The position numbers were made by a program, and so were the translations under genes. DNA of 64,000 nucleotides from DAOOKJ01 sp035385585. GTDB taxonomy: Bacteria; Patescibacteriota; Minisyncoccia; UBA6257. The stretch's first letter is position 1. The number at the start of each line of letters is the position of its first letter. Shown piece by piece: positions 55,982-64,000 of this stretch. The DNA lies in assembly GCA_035385585.1 (NCBI GenBank), contig DAOOKJ010000002.1, positions 1-64,000 on the forward strand, read 5' to 3'. Under the pieces are notes generated by a model, which was not told the origin of the DNA, ran no database searches, and saw nothing but the letters and a program-made list of their open reading frames with translations.

Positions 55982-57808
55982 ATGTCTATTTTTAAGTTAA
56001 AATCACCGTATAAACCAGCCAGCGGCCAACCTAAGGCTATAAAACAACTGGTAGAAGGAATAAAAAAGGGGTATCGCTTTCAAACCTTAATGGGAGTCAC
56101 TGGTTCTGGAAAAACTTTTGTGATGGCTAATACTATTTCTCATTTTGACAAGCCAATTTTAGTAATTGCCCCGAACAAAGCCTTGGCTGCCCAACTCTAT
56201 CATGAGTACAAAACTTTTTTCCCGGCAAATTCGGTTAATTATTTTGTCTCTTATTATGATTATTACCAGCCAGAAGCATATCTGCCAATTACTGATACTT
56301 ATATTGAAAAAGAGGCCCTTATTAATGAACAAATAGATAAATTAAGGCATAAAGCAACGTCTGCTTTAATGACGCGGCGCGATGTCATTATCGTGGCTTC
56401 AGTTTCTTGCATTTATAACTTAGGAGTGCCTTTAAACTATTTTGCTTCTGCAATTCATTTGGAAATAGAAAAACCAATTACCCGCGGAGACCTAATCAGG
56501 CAACTAATAAAAATCCAATTCACTCGCACCAATAGCGATTTGAAACCGGGTTATTTCAGAGTAAGAGGAGATGTTTTTGAAATTATGCCTATAACAGGGG
56601 AGGTAATTTATTATGTTGAAATTAAAGACCAAAAAATTTATGAGATAAATCTACTTGCCCCCCTAACCAGAAAAATCATTGAGAAGTTAAAGGAAGCGGT
56701 GATTTTTCCAGTCAAACATTTTATTTCACTAGAACCTCAAAGAGAAAAAGCAATTGAAGAAATTAAAAAAGAACTAAAAGAAAGGTTAGATTACTTTAAT
56801 AAAAATAAACTTTATTTAGAGGCAGAAAGGTTGGAAAGAAGAACAAAGTACGACATTGAAATGATTAAGACTTTAGGCTATTGCCATGGCATTGAAAATT
56901 ATTCAAGACATTTGACTGGCAAACTAATGGGCGACCCACCGGATACTTTGCTTTCATATTTTCCTTCTAAAAATGGCAAACCTGACTTCCTGACAATTAT
57001 TGACGAATCTCATATTTCTATTCCTCAAATCAGAGGAATGTATGAAGGTGACCGTTCAAGAAAAGAAATTTTAGTCCAATACGGCTGGCGTTTGCCATCT
57101 GCTTTAGATAACCGGCCTTTAAAATTTGAGGAGTTTTTGGAAAGAACTGAACAGATAATTTTTACTTCTGCCACTCCCGGCGATTTTGAACAAAAGAATT
57201 CTAAACAAATTGTAGAATTGATTATTAGGCCAACCGGCCTTGTTGATCCGCCAATTGAAGTCCGGCCAGTCTTTAACAAAGAAACTAATTACAGCCAAAT
57301 TGATGATGTGGTAAAAGAATTAGAAATGATAGAAAAGAAAGGGGAACGAGCAATTGTCAATGTTTTGACTAAAAAAATGGCCGAAGAATTGACTGATTAT
57401 CTTTTAAGAAAAAATATCAAGGCAAATTATCTGCATTCTGATATTAAAACTTTTCAGCGAGCGGAAATTTTAACCAAGTTCAGAGAAGGAGAATTTAATG
57501 TTTTAGTCGGAGTCAACCTTTTAAGAGAAGGGCTTGATTTGCCTGAAGTCACTTTGGTGGCAATTTTAAATGCTGACCAAGAAGGATTTTTAAGAAGCGA
57601 ATCTTCTTTAATTCAAACAATGGGAAGAACTGCCAGAAATATCAACGGCAAAGTTCTTCTTTATGCTGATAACTTAACCGGCTCAATTAGAAAAGCAGTT
57701 AAAGAAACTCAGAGGAGAAGAAAAATCCAATTGGCATACAATAAAAAACACCATATTACGCCGGAAAGCATCCATAAAAAAGTAGAGGAATTGATTACTT
57801 TTGATTAA
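55982..57808 (+). CDS. uvrB: Excinuclease subunit UvrB, C-terminal UVR domain missing
   Basis: Damage-verifying helicase of nucleotide excision repair. The 608 residues carry Walker A GVTGSGKTF (about 38), the beta-hairpin region VSYYDYYQPEAYLP, Walker B FLTIIDESH, and helicase motifs V-VI (GVNLLREGLDLPEV, QTMGRTARN). E. coli UvrB has 673 residues and ends in a UVR helical hairpin that docks UvrC; here the protein stops at HHITPESIHKKVEELITFD without it. First of a uvrB-uvrA-uvrC operon. ATG has no Shine-Dalgarno. Confidence 0.95.
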   Translation: MSIFKLKSPYKPASGQPKAIKQLVEGIKKGYRFQTLMGVTGSGKTFVMANTISHFDKPILVIAPNKALAAQLYHEYKTFFPANSVNYFVSYYDYYQPEAYLPITDTYIEKEALINEQIDKLRHKATSALMTRRDVIIVASVSCIYNLGVPLNYFASAIHLEIEKPITRGDLIRQLIKIQFTRTNSDLKPGYFRVRGDVFEIMPITGEVIYYVEIKDQKIYEINLLAPLTRKIIEKLKEAVIFPVKHFISLEPQREKAIEEIKKELKERLDYFNKNKLYLEAERLERRTKYDIEMIKTLGYCHGIENYSRHLTGKLMGDPPDTLLSYFPSKNGKPDFLTIIDESHISIPQIRGMYEGDRSRKEILVQYGWRLPSALDNRPLKFEEFLERTEQIIFTSATPGDFEQKNSKQIVELIIRPTGLVDPPIEVRPVFNKETNYSQIDDVVKELEMIEKKGERAIVNVLTKKMAEELTDYLLRKNIKANYLHSDIKTFQRAEILTKFREGEFNVLVGVNLLREGLDLPEVTLVAILNADQEGFLRSESSLIQTMGRTARNINGKVLLYADNLTGSIRKAVKETQRRRKIQLAYNKKHHITPESIHKKVEELITFD

Positions 57809-57813
57809 ATTCT

Positions 57814-60330
57814 ATGGAGGATGAAATAATTATTAAAGGAGCAAGAGTTCATAATCTAAAAAATATCAACTTAAGGTTGCCAAAAAATAAGTTGATTGTT
57901 TTTAGCGGTGTATCTGGAAGCGGCAAGTCTTCTTTGGCTTTTGATACTATTTTTGCTGAAGGCCAGCGTCGTTATTTGGAATCTTTATCTCCTTATGCGA
58001 GACAATTTTTGGGTCAAATGGACAAACCAGATGTTGATGAAATTTTGGGCCTTTCGCCGGCAATCGCCATTGACCAAAAAGCCCTTTCCCACAATCCTCG
58101 CTCAACTGTCGGCACTCTAACAGAAATCTACGATTATTTAAGAGTGCTTTTTGCCAGAATGGGAGAAGTATTTTGTCCTTTATGCGGAGAGAAAATTCAA
58201 AAACTCTCTTTAGATGAAATGACAGACATTATTAAAGAAAAGGCGAAAAGCGTAAAAAATAAAACTGTTACCGTTCTTTCACCTGTTATTCGCGGCAGGA
58301 AAGGGGAGTATTATCAAATGCTTTATGACTTTCTATCATTAGGTTATTCATTTGCTTACATTGATTCAAAAAAATATTCTCTTCATGATAAAATTGAACT
58401 GTCGCGTTATAAAAATCACACTATTGAAATTGTCATTGACACTGTCTCAATTGACGATGAATCGCGACTTTTTGAAGCAATAGAAAACGCGGTAAATTAT
58501 AGCAAAGGTTTGGTGAAAGTAACTTTTGAAAAAGAAAAACCGCCTCAGAAAATAAAAGAAACTCTTCTTTTATCAAGCCTCTGGACTTGTCCCGAAGATA
58601 ATTTTGCTTTTCCCGAAGTTGAACCACGCCTTTTTTCCTTTAACAGTCCTTATGGCGCCTGTCCTGCTTGCCATGGTTTGGGAAAAGAAGATATTTTTAC
58701 CAATGAAATCTGCCCAGTTTGCAAAGGAAAAAGATTAAAGCCAGAAGCTTTAGTCGTAAAAATCAATGGCAAGAATATTTGTGAATTAACCAACTTATCA
58801 ATTGACCAACTCTATTTATTTTTTAATAAATACGAAGCAAATTTAAAAGAAAAAGAAAAAATTATTTCTGCTGATTTAATTAAAACGATTAAAGAAAGAT
58901 TAAAATTTTTAAGCGAAGTCGGGCTTTCTTATTTAAGTTTAAACCGGGAAGCAGAAACGCTTTCTGGCGGAGAAGCCCAAAGAATCAGATTGGCTTCCCA
59001 AATTGGCTCTCAACTTTCAAATGCTCTATATGTTTTGGACGAGCCAACAATAGGCCTTCATGAAAGAGATACTGACAAATTAATTAAAATTTTAGAAACT
59101 CTTAAAAAAAGAAACAATACTATTATTGTCGTTGAACACGATGAAAAAACAATTTATTCTTCGGATTATTTAGTAGATTTGGGGCCGGGAGCAGGAATTG
59201 AAGGCGGTTATATTACGGCAAGCGGTAAAACAGAAGAATTAATCGAAAACGAAAAGAAATACCAATCTTTAACTTTAGATTATTTAAGGGATAAAAGAAC
59301 AGTCTTTGTTCAGAATCCTTTAAGGGGGCAATTGACAGAGAAACTTAAAATAATCGGCGCCAAGGCGAATAATTTAAAAAATATTAACGTTGAAATTCCT
59401 TTAAGAAAATTAGTAGTTGTCACTGGCGTTTCTGGCAGCGGAAAATCATCTTTAATTTATGATGTCTTGTATAAAAATCTTGTTAATCTTATTTATCGCC
59501 TTCCTCAGGATTTAAAAAATGTTTCAAAAATTTTAGGCAGTGAATACTTAGACAGGGTAGTAATGGTTACTCAGGCGCCGATTGGCCGAACTCCGCGTTC
59601 AAATCCCGCTACTTATACGGGAATTTTTACTCCAATTCGCGAATTTTACGCTTCTTTGGAAGAAGCCAGACAAAGAGGCTATCATGCCTCACGATTTTCA
59701 TTTAATGTTAAAGGCGGCCGTTGCGAAGCCTGCGAAGGAGCAGGCTACAAATTAATTGAAATGCATTTCCTGCCGCCTATTCTGGTGGAATGTGAAGTTT
59801 GCCACGGAAAAAGATTTAATCGGGAAACCTTACAAGTAAAATATCAGGGAAAAAATATTAGCGAAGTGTTAGAGTTAACAGTAGAGGAAGCGCTTAAATT
59901 TTTTGAAGGAATTTATCCTATTACCGAAAAATTACAAGTTTTGAAAGAAGTCGGCTTGGGTTACATTAAATTGGGACAATCAGCCACTACTCTTTCTGGC
60001 GGAGAAGCCCAAAGAATTAAATTGGCGCGCGAACTTACCCATCCATTAGGAAGAAGAGTGCTTTATCTTTTAGATGAACCGACAGTCGGTCTTCATTACT
60101 ATGACATAGAAATGCTTCTCAAAGTTTTAATAAAATTGATTGAAAAAGGAAATTCAGTAGTTATGATTGAGCATAATATGCATGTAATTAAATGCGCGGA
60201 TTATATTGTTGATTTGGGACCAGAGGGCGGTGAAAAAGGAGGAAAATTAATTATTGAAGGAACTCCCCAGGAGATTGTAAAGACAAAAAACTCTTATACT
60301 GGTCAGTATCTGAAACATTACTTAAAATAA
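57814..60330 (+). CDS. uvrA: Excinuclease subunit UvrA, compact form
   Basis: ABC-type ATPase that scans DNA for damage and loads UvrB. 838 residues with two ATPase modules: GVSGSGKSS twice, LSGGEAQRIRLA and LSGGEAQRIKLA, and DEPTIGLHERD/DEPTVGLHYYD. Zinc modules are visible in CPLC, CPAC/CPVC and CEAC/CEVC. It is about 100 residues shorter than usual because the segment between the CPAC and CPVC pairs is reduced to about a dozen residues. It starts 5 nt after uvrB. Confidence 0.95.
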   Translation: MEDEIIIKGARVHNLKNINLRLPKNKLIVFSGVSGSGKSSLAFDTIFAEGQRRYLESLSPYARQFLGQMDKPDVDEILGLSPAIAIDQKALSHNPRSTVGTLTEIYDYLRVLFARMGEVFCPLCGEKIQKLSLDEMTDIIKEKAKSVKNKTVTVLSPVIRGRKGEYYQMLYDFLSLGYSFAYIDSKKYSLHDKIELSRYKNHTIEIVIDTVSIDDESRLFEAIENAVNYSKGLVKVTFEKEKPPQKIKETLLLSSLWTCPEDNFAFPEVEPRLFSFNSPYGACPACHGLGKEDIFTNEICPVCKGKRLKPEALVVKINGKNICELTNLSIDQLYLFFNKYEANLKEKEKIISADLIKTIKERLKFLSEVGLSYLSLNREAETLSGGEAQRIRLASQIGSQLSNALYVLDEPTIGLHERDTDKLIKILETLKKRNNTIIVVEHDEKTIYSSDYLVDLGPGAGIEGGYITASGKTEELIENEKKYQSLTLDYLRDKRTVFVQNPLRGQLTEKLKIIGAKANNLKNINVEIPLRKLVVVTGVSGSGKSSLIYDVLYKNLVNLIYRLPQDLKNVSKILGSEYLDRVVMVTQAPIGRTPRSNPATYTGIFTPIREFYASLEEARQRGYHASRFSFNVKGGRCEACEGAGYKLIEMHFLPPILVECEVCHGKRFNRETLQVKYQGKNISEVLELTVEEALKFFEGIYPITEKLQVLKEVGLGYIKLGQSATTLSGGEAQRIKLARELTHPLGRRVLYLLDEPTVGLHYYDIEMLLKVLIKLIEKGNSVVMIEHNMHVIKCADYIVDLGPEGGEKGGKLIIEGTPQEIVKTKNSYTGQYLKHYLK

Positions 60331-60336
60331 TTTCTT

Positions 60337-61530
60337 ATGGCATCTCTCAAAGAACAAGTTAAAAAATTTCCAAAATCAAGCGGCGTTTATCTCTTTTTGG
60401 ATAAAAACGGCAAAGTGCTATACGTCGGCCGGGCAACCTCTTTAAGAAAAAGAGTTCTAAATTACTTTGAAAAAGGATTGGAGCCAAGAATTTCTGAAAT
60501 GGTCGGACTGGCGAAAAAGGTCAACTGTATTAAAACTAACAACCTTTTAGAGGCAGTAATTTTAGAAGCAAATTTAATCAAAAAATATTGGCCAAAATAT
60601 AATATTAAAGAAAAAGACAACCGCTCTTTTATTTATCTGGTGATTTCTAAAAAAGACTTTACTTATCCAATTATTGCCAGAGGCCAGGAACTAAAAAAAT
60701 TTCCGGCGGAAAAAGCGGAAATCTTCGGCCCTTATCAAAGTTTAACTATCGTTAATAATGCTTTAAAAATTTTGCGGCGTTTTTTCCCTTATAGCACCTG
60801 TAAAATTAATTCTGGCAAACCTTGTTTTAATTACCAAATAGGACTCTGTCCCGGCGCCTGTATTGGCGCCATCTCAAAAGAAGATTATCAAAAAAACATA
60901 AATAATTTGATTCTCTTTTTAAAAGGCGAAAATAAAAAACTTTTTAAAATTATTGCCAAAGAAAATCCGGAAAAACTGAAAGCATTAAAGCATATTCAGG
61001 ACGCGGCTTTAATTTCAAAAGAAGATTATTATTTAAAGCAAAACCTTTATCGGATTGAAGGCTATGACATTTCTTATTTTCAAGGGAAAATTCCTTATGG
61101 TTCAATGGCAGTTTTTATAAATTCAAAAAAATCGCCTTCTGACTATCGAATTTTTAAAATCAAAGAGGCGCAGCCAAAAAATGACCTAGAGGCTTTAGCC
61201 GAAGTTATCAGAAGAAGATTGAAACATTCGGAATGGAGATTGCCGGATTTAATTGTGATTGACGGCGGGAAACCTCAAGTAGATTATTTGTCAAAACTAT
61301 TTAAACAATTACAAGTAAAAATTCCTTTTGTTGGGATTTCAAAATACCGAAACGACAAGTCCCACAACTTTTCTGCGAGAAGTCAGGACAAGTTTGTTTT
61401 TCCAAAAAATACAAAGACCACGGTTAAAAATTTAATTGAAAGTCAAAAAAACACTTTGCTAAAGGTGCGAGATGAAGCCCATCGTTTTGCGCTAAAATTT
61501 TCCAGAAAAACCATTAACTTGAAAAAATGA
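60337..61530 (+). CDS. uvrC: Excinuclease subunit UvrC, UVR and HhH domains missing
   Basis: Dual nuclease that cuts on both sides of a lesion. 397 residues: a GIY-YIG domain (about 10-95; GVYLFLDKNGKVLYVGRATSL in part), a Cys cluster (CKINSGKPCFNYQIGLCPG), then the RNase H-like domain with YDISYFQG, LIVIDGGKPQ and RDEAHRFA. Normal UvrC has about 600 residues; the central UVR motif that binds UvrB and the C-terminal double HhH are absent. This matches the missing UVR in UvrB. It starts 6 nt after uvrA. Confidence 0.93.
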   Translation: MASLKEQVKKFPKSSGVYLFLDKNGKVLYVGRATSLRKRVLNYFEKGLEPRISEMVGLAKKVNCIKTNNLLEAVILEANLIKKYWPKYNIKEKDNRSFIYLVISKKDFTYPIIARGQELKKFPAEKAEIFGPYQSLTIVNNALKILRRFFPYSTCKINSGKPCFNYQIGLCPGACIGAISKEDYQKNINNLILFLKGENKKLFKIIAKENPEKLKALKHIQDAALISKEDYYLKQNLYRIEGYDISYFQGKIPYGSMAVFINSKKSPSDYRIFKIKEAQPKNDLEALAEVIRRRLKHSEWRLPDLIVIDGGKPQVDYLSKLFKQLQVKIPFVGISKYRNDKSHNFSARSQDKFVFPKNTKTTVKNLIESQKNTLLKVRDEAHRFALKFSRKTINLKK

Positions 61531-61560
61531 AATAAAAATCAAAGAAATTTGTATAATTAT

Positions 61561-62154
61561 ATGAAGGCAAATAGCAATTTTCCCCAAAAAGAAGCCATTT
61601 CTGATGAACAAATCGCCACTAGCGTTCAGAAAGGAAATTTAGAAGATTTCGGTGAATTAGTACTAAGATATGGTAAGAAAATCCAGAACTATCTTTTTAG
61701 ATTTATTCAAACTAAAGAGGAAGTAGAAGACTTAACTCAGGACATTTTTTTAAAGGCCTATTCAAATATTTTAAGTTTCAATCCAAAGAAAAAATTCACT
61801 CCCTGGCTTTATCAAATAGCCCACAATGAGTTAGTCAATTATTTAAGAAAAAAACATTATCTTTCAACAAAATTTATCAATTTAGATTTAGATATTTTGG
61901 CCGCGAAAAGTGTATCGAAAAATGACATTCTAAAAGATTTAGAAAACAATTTAAAATTTGAATTAATAGACAAAAACCTGAATAAATTAAATTTTAAATA
62001 TCGCCAGCCATTTGTTTTGTTTTTCTATGAGAATCTTTCTTATCAGGAAATTTCCGACATCTTAAAAATACCTATCTCCACTGTTGGAACCAGAATCAAA
62101 AGAGCAAAAGAAATTATAAAAAAATCCGTTAATAATTCAGAATCTTTTTATTAA
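61561..62154 (+). CDS. RNA polymerase sigma factor, ECF-like
   Basis: 197 residues with region 2 (DFGELVLRYGKKIQNYLF, DLTQDIFLKAYSNI, FTPWLYQIAHNELVNYLR) and region 4 (RQPFVLFFYENLSYQEISDI, IPISTVGTRIKRAKEII). No regions 1 or 3, so it is an ECF-type alternative sigma. TTG 61549 is in frame, but ATG 61561 (MKANSNF) is the better start. It is directly followed by a membrane protein that could act as its anti-sigma or target. Confidence 0.88.
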   Translation: MKANSNFPQKEAISDEQIATSVQKGNLEDFGELVLRYGKKIQNYLFRFIQTKEEVEDLTQDIFLKAYSNILSFNPKKKFTPWLYQIAHNELVNYLRKKHYLSTKFINLDLDILAAKSVSKNDILKDLENNLKFELIDKNLNKLNFKYRQPFVLFFYENLSYQEISDILKIPISTVGTRIKRAKEIIKKSVNNSESFY

Positions 62155-62158
62155 ATTT

Positions 62159-62932
62159 ATGGAAAAAGAAGAGACTGAAAAAAAAGAGACTAATAACACC
62201 CCAAAATTGAAAGAAACAATTCTTGCTCAAATTAAAAATGGGAAAGTAAAAATAAAATCTAAATTTTCTTTTATTTTAAAAGACATCCTTCTAATAGCGG
62301 GCATAATCGCTTTAATTCTTTTGGCGTGGTTTATTTTAAGTTTTGTTTTCTTTGTTTTAAAAGTTAAAGGGTTATCTTTTCTTCCCCAGATAGGCCTAAT
62401 CGGCTTAAAAATATTTCTGATAAATCTTCCTTGGCTATTAATTCTTATTGTTTTGTTAATTCTAATAGTCTTGGAATTATTTGCCAAAAATTTGGCAGTG
62501 GTTTACCGAAAGCCGCTCCTTATTTCTTTTTTCGTGCTCTTTGGCTTAATTTTGATTGGCAGTCTAATTCTAAACAGAACATCCCTTCATCCTCGCTTTT
62601 TTTCTCAGTCTAAAAAGCAGATGCCCCCGCCAGTTTATGGTTATTTTTATAGAAGAATCGGACCCCAAAAACCTCCGCCTTATTTTCAATCCTTTGTCTG
62701 GCGTGGTAATATAAAAGAACTCACAAACAAAGGATTTATCTTGGAAACTTATTTTGGCGAAATATTGGAAGTTCAAACCTCTACTTTAAAGAAACCTTTG
62801 GCCGAACCTTTAAAAATAGGGGATTCAGTGGCAGTAATTGGAAAAAAGAAAGGAACCATTATTGAAGCGGAAAAAATTTTAAAAACCGAAGATATTTTTA
62901 GAAAACCTCTCCCAGAAAATAAAAAAATTTAA
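62159..62932 (+). CDS. Membrane protein with C-terminal OB-like domain
   Basis: 257 residues: a charged cytosolic N-terminus (about 1-40), three membrane helices (about 42-65, 80-103, 118-138), then an extracytoplasmic part with Pro-rich linker and a small beta domain (WRGNIKELTNKGFILETYFG, IGDSVAVIGKKKGT) like DUF5666-type OB folds. It starts 4 nt after the sigma gene and precedes the HlyD-like gene by 11 nt. A sigma-controlling role is possible from position only; no classic anti-sigma zinc motif is present. Confidence 0.6.
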   Translation: MEKEETEKKETNNTPKLKETILAQIKNGKVKIKSKFSFILKDILLIAGIIALILLAWFILSFVFFVLKVKGLSFLPQIGLIGLKIFLINLPWLLILIVLLILIVLELFAKNLAVVYRKPLLISFFVLFGLILIGSLILNRTSLHPRFFSQSKKQMPPPVYGYFYRRIGPQKPPPYFQSFVWRGNIKELTNKGFILETYFGEILEVQTSTLKKPLAEPLKIGDSVAVIGKKKGTIIEAEKILKTEDIFRKPLPENKKI

Positions 62933-62943
62933 TAATTAAACTT

Positions 62944-64000
62944 ATGGCTCATAATTCTTCAAACTTCATAAAAAAATTAGCGAAAAACAAAATTTTCATT
63001 TTTGCTTTAGTCGTCATAGTTATCCTTGGCGGTTATTTTATCTATAAAAAAACTGCTAATAAGGAGGAAACTAAATATATCATCGGTCAAGTTTCCAAAG
63101 GAACAATCAACAAAATCGTTTCTGGCAGCGGTTATATAACCATTCCTGACCAATTAGATGTCAAATCCAAAATCGGGGGAGAGGTCGTTTATATTAACGT
63201 TCAAAACAATTCTTTTGTTAGCGCCGGAACAACAATTTTAAAAATAGATTCAAAAAATTACGAGAAACAGGTTGATGACGCTCAATTCAGTTTAGAAATG
63301 GCTCAAATGTCTCTTGAAAAATTAATCTCTCAAAAAGAACAAACAACAAATGACTTAAATAAAGCCTACGAAGATGCTTTCCAGAATCTCTCCACAATTT
63401 ATGGCGCTCTTCCTTCCTTGATAACCAATATTAAAGAGATTTTTGAATCGGAAACAAAAAGAGAAATAAACCTAAAAGATTTGGATTTTTACAGCCAGGT
63501 TGTCGGCTTCTACAATAATTTGCCTTATACTCAAAATCAACAAATAGATTCTTTTAAAAAACTTTTGAATGAATATTATGATTTATTCAGAAAATATCAA
63601 TTATTGAAACTGCCCGTAGAGCATAACGATTTTGACAATTTTCTAAATTCTACTTACTACACCATTAAAAATTTATTTGATTTAATCAGGAACAACCGTG
63701 ATATTGTTCTCTCTTATAAAGATTTACACGACAATCATTCAATTTTTACCGACATTCCGATGGCCATTACCAATTCCCAGCTTGACTCCTTATCACAAGC
63801 CACAGCGAGTTTAAACCAATACATAAACACCATTACTTCAAATAAAAATACAATTGATAAATACAAAACTACCCTTAAAAATTACGAACAGGATATTAAA
63901 AACCAAGAGTATTCAATTAAGCAAAAAGAAAATGCCCTGAAAGAAGCCAAAGATAATCTTGAAAATTGTTATGTGAGAGCGCCTTTAAGCGGAACCCTGA
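62944..64000 (+). CDS. HlyD/RND-type membrane fusion protein (partial, cut by window end)
   Basis: Open from ATG 62944 to the last base (352 codons seen), no stop. A signal-anchor helix (about 17-34) is followed by the barrel-sandwich half-motif SGSGYITIPDQLDVKSKIGG, EVVYINVQNNSFVSAGTTIL, a long coiled-coil hairpin (about 100-340), and the return lipoyl motif CYVRAPLSGTL. Such adaptors work with ABC transporters (MacAB-like), whose genes should lie just beyond the window. Confidence 0.8.
   Translation, partial: MAHNSSNFIKKLAKNKIFIFALVVIVILGGYFIYKKTANKEETKYIIGQVSKGTINKIVSGSGYITIPDQLDVKSKIGGEVVYINVQNNSFVSAGTTILKIDSKNYEKQVDDAQFSLEMAQMSLEKLISQKEQTTNDLNKAYEDAFQNLSTIYGALPSLITNIKEIFESETKREINLKDLDFYSQVVGFYNNLPYTQNQQIDSFKKLLNEYYDLFRKYQLLKLPVEHNDFDNFLNSTYYTIKNLFDLIRNNRDIVLSYKDLHDNHSIFTDIPMAITNSQLDSLSQATASLNQYINTITSNKNTIDKYKTTLKNYEQDIKNQEYSIKQKENALKEAKDNLENCYVRAPLSGTL

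Overview
The window reads as a stretch of chromosome from a Candidate Phyla Radiation (Patescibacteria), Parcubacteria-like bacterium. The evidence is very AT-rich DNA, short housekeeping genes, a monoderm-type type IV pilus cluster without a secretin gene, trimmed versions of universal proteins (ProRS, UvrA/B/C, DnaX, RseP-like protease), a PilM-PilN fusion, tRNAs without encoded CCA, and intergenic spacers made of short reiterated AT-rich words. TGA is a normal stop (for example the PBP2/GreA and PilX-like/PilM overlaps), so the code-25 lineages are excluded.

Layout. 0.3-8.8 kb: type IV pilus assembly (pilB, pilC, four pilin-like genes, a 23S-intervening-sequence-type protein gene and pilM-pilN). 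9-12.9 kb: RNase J-like MBL protein, folD, and an amidohydrolase that has lost its metal ligands. 13-29.5 kb: core genes (mreB, holB, frr, M50 protease, proS, second mreB, mreC, mreD, PBP2, greA, lysS, serS, ftsQ-like, TraD/HerA-like ATPase). 29.5-30.7 kb: minus-strand operon with a PgeF-like protein and a zinc ribbon. 30.9-33.3 kb: dnaX, tRNA-Gln, cupin, dcd, tRNA-Asn. 33.3-48.3 kb: accessory region with a restriction-modification-like module, small GIY-YIG protein, PPDK-like phosphotransferase, ABC exporter, several membrane-anchored unknowns, repeats and gene remnants. 48.3-54.4 kb: MFS transporter, VanY-type carboxypeptidase, alpha/beta hydrolase, MurF-like ligase, Ddl and an ATP-cone protein. 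54.4-64 kb: HNH-like protein, prmC-like methyltransferase, uvrB-uvrA-uvrC, an ECF-like sigma factor with a membrane protein, and the start of an HlyD-type adaptor cut by the window end.

Most unusual item: at 34.5-36 kb a complete LexA repressor (winged helix, Ala-Gly cleavage site, Ser/Lys dyad) is fused in frame to a D12-class DNA adenine methyltransferase. It converges on an XRE regulator and a probable GIY-YIG-type nuclease. The arrangement resembles a compact restriction-modification system whose methyltransferase is physically part of an SOS-type self-cleaving repressor, behind a consensus promoter and a helical-phase direct repeat.

Other recurring signals: (i) a group of accessory genes with strong AGGAGG-type ribosome sites and leaders carrying a boxA-like GTTCTTTGAAAA word, while most core genes have no visible Shine-Dalgarno and several appear leaderless; (ii) two dispersed palindromic repeat families placed just upstream of genes; (iii) twin-hairpin direct repeats flanking one surface-protein gene; (iv) prepilin leader peptides encoded by simple repeats.
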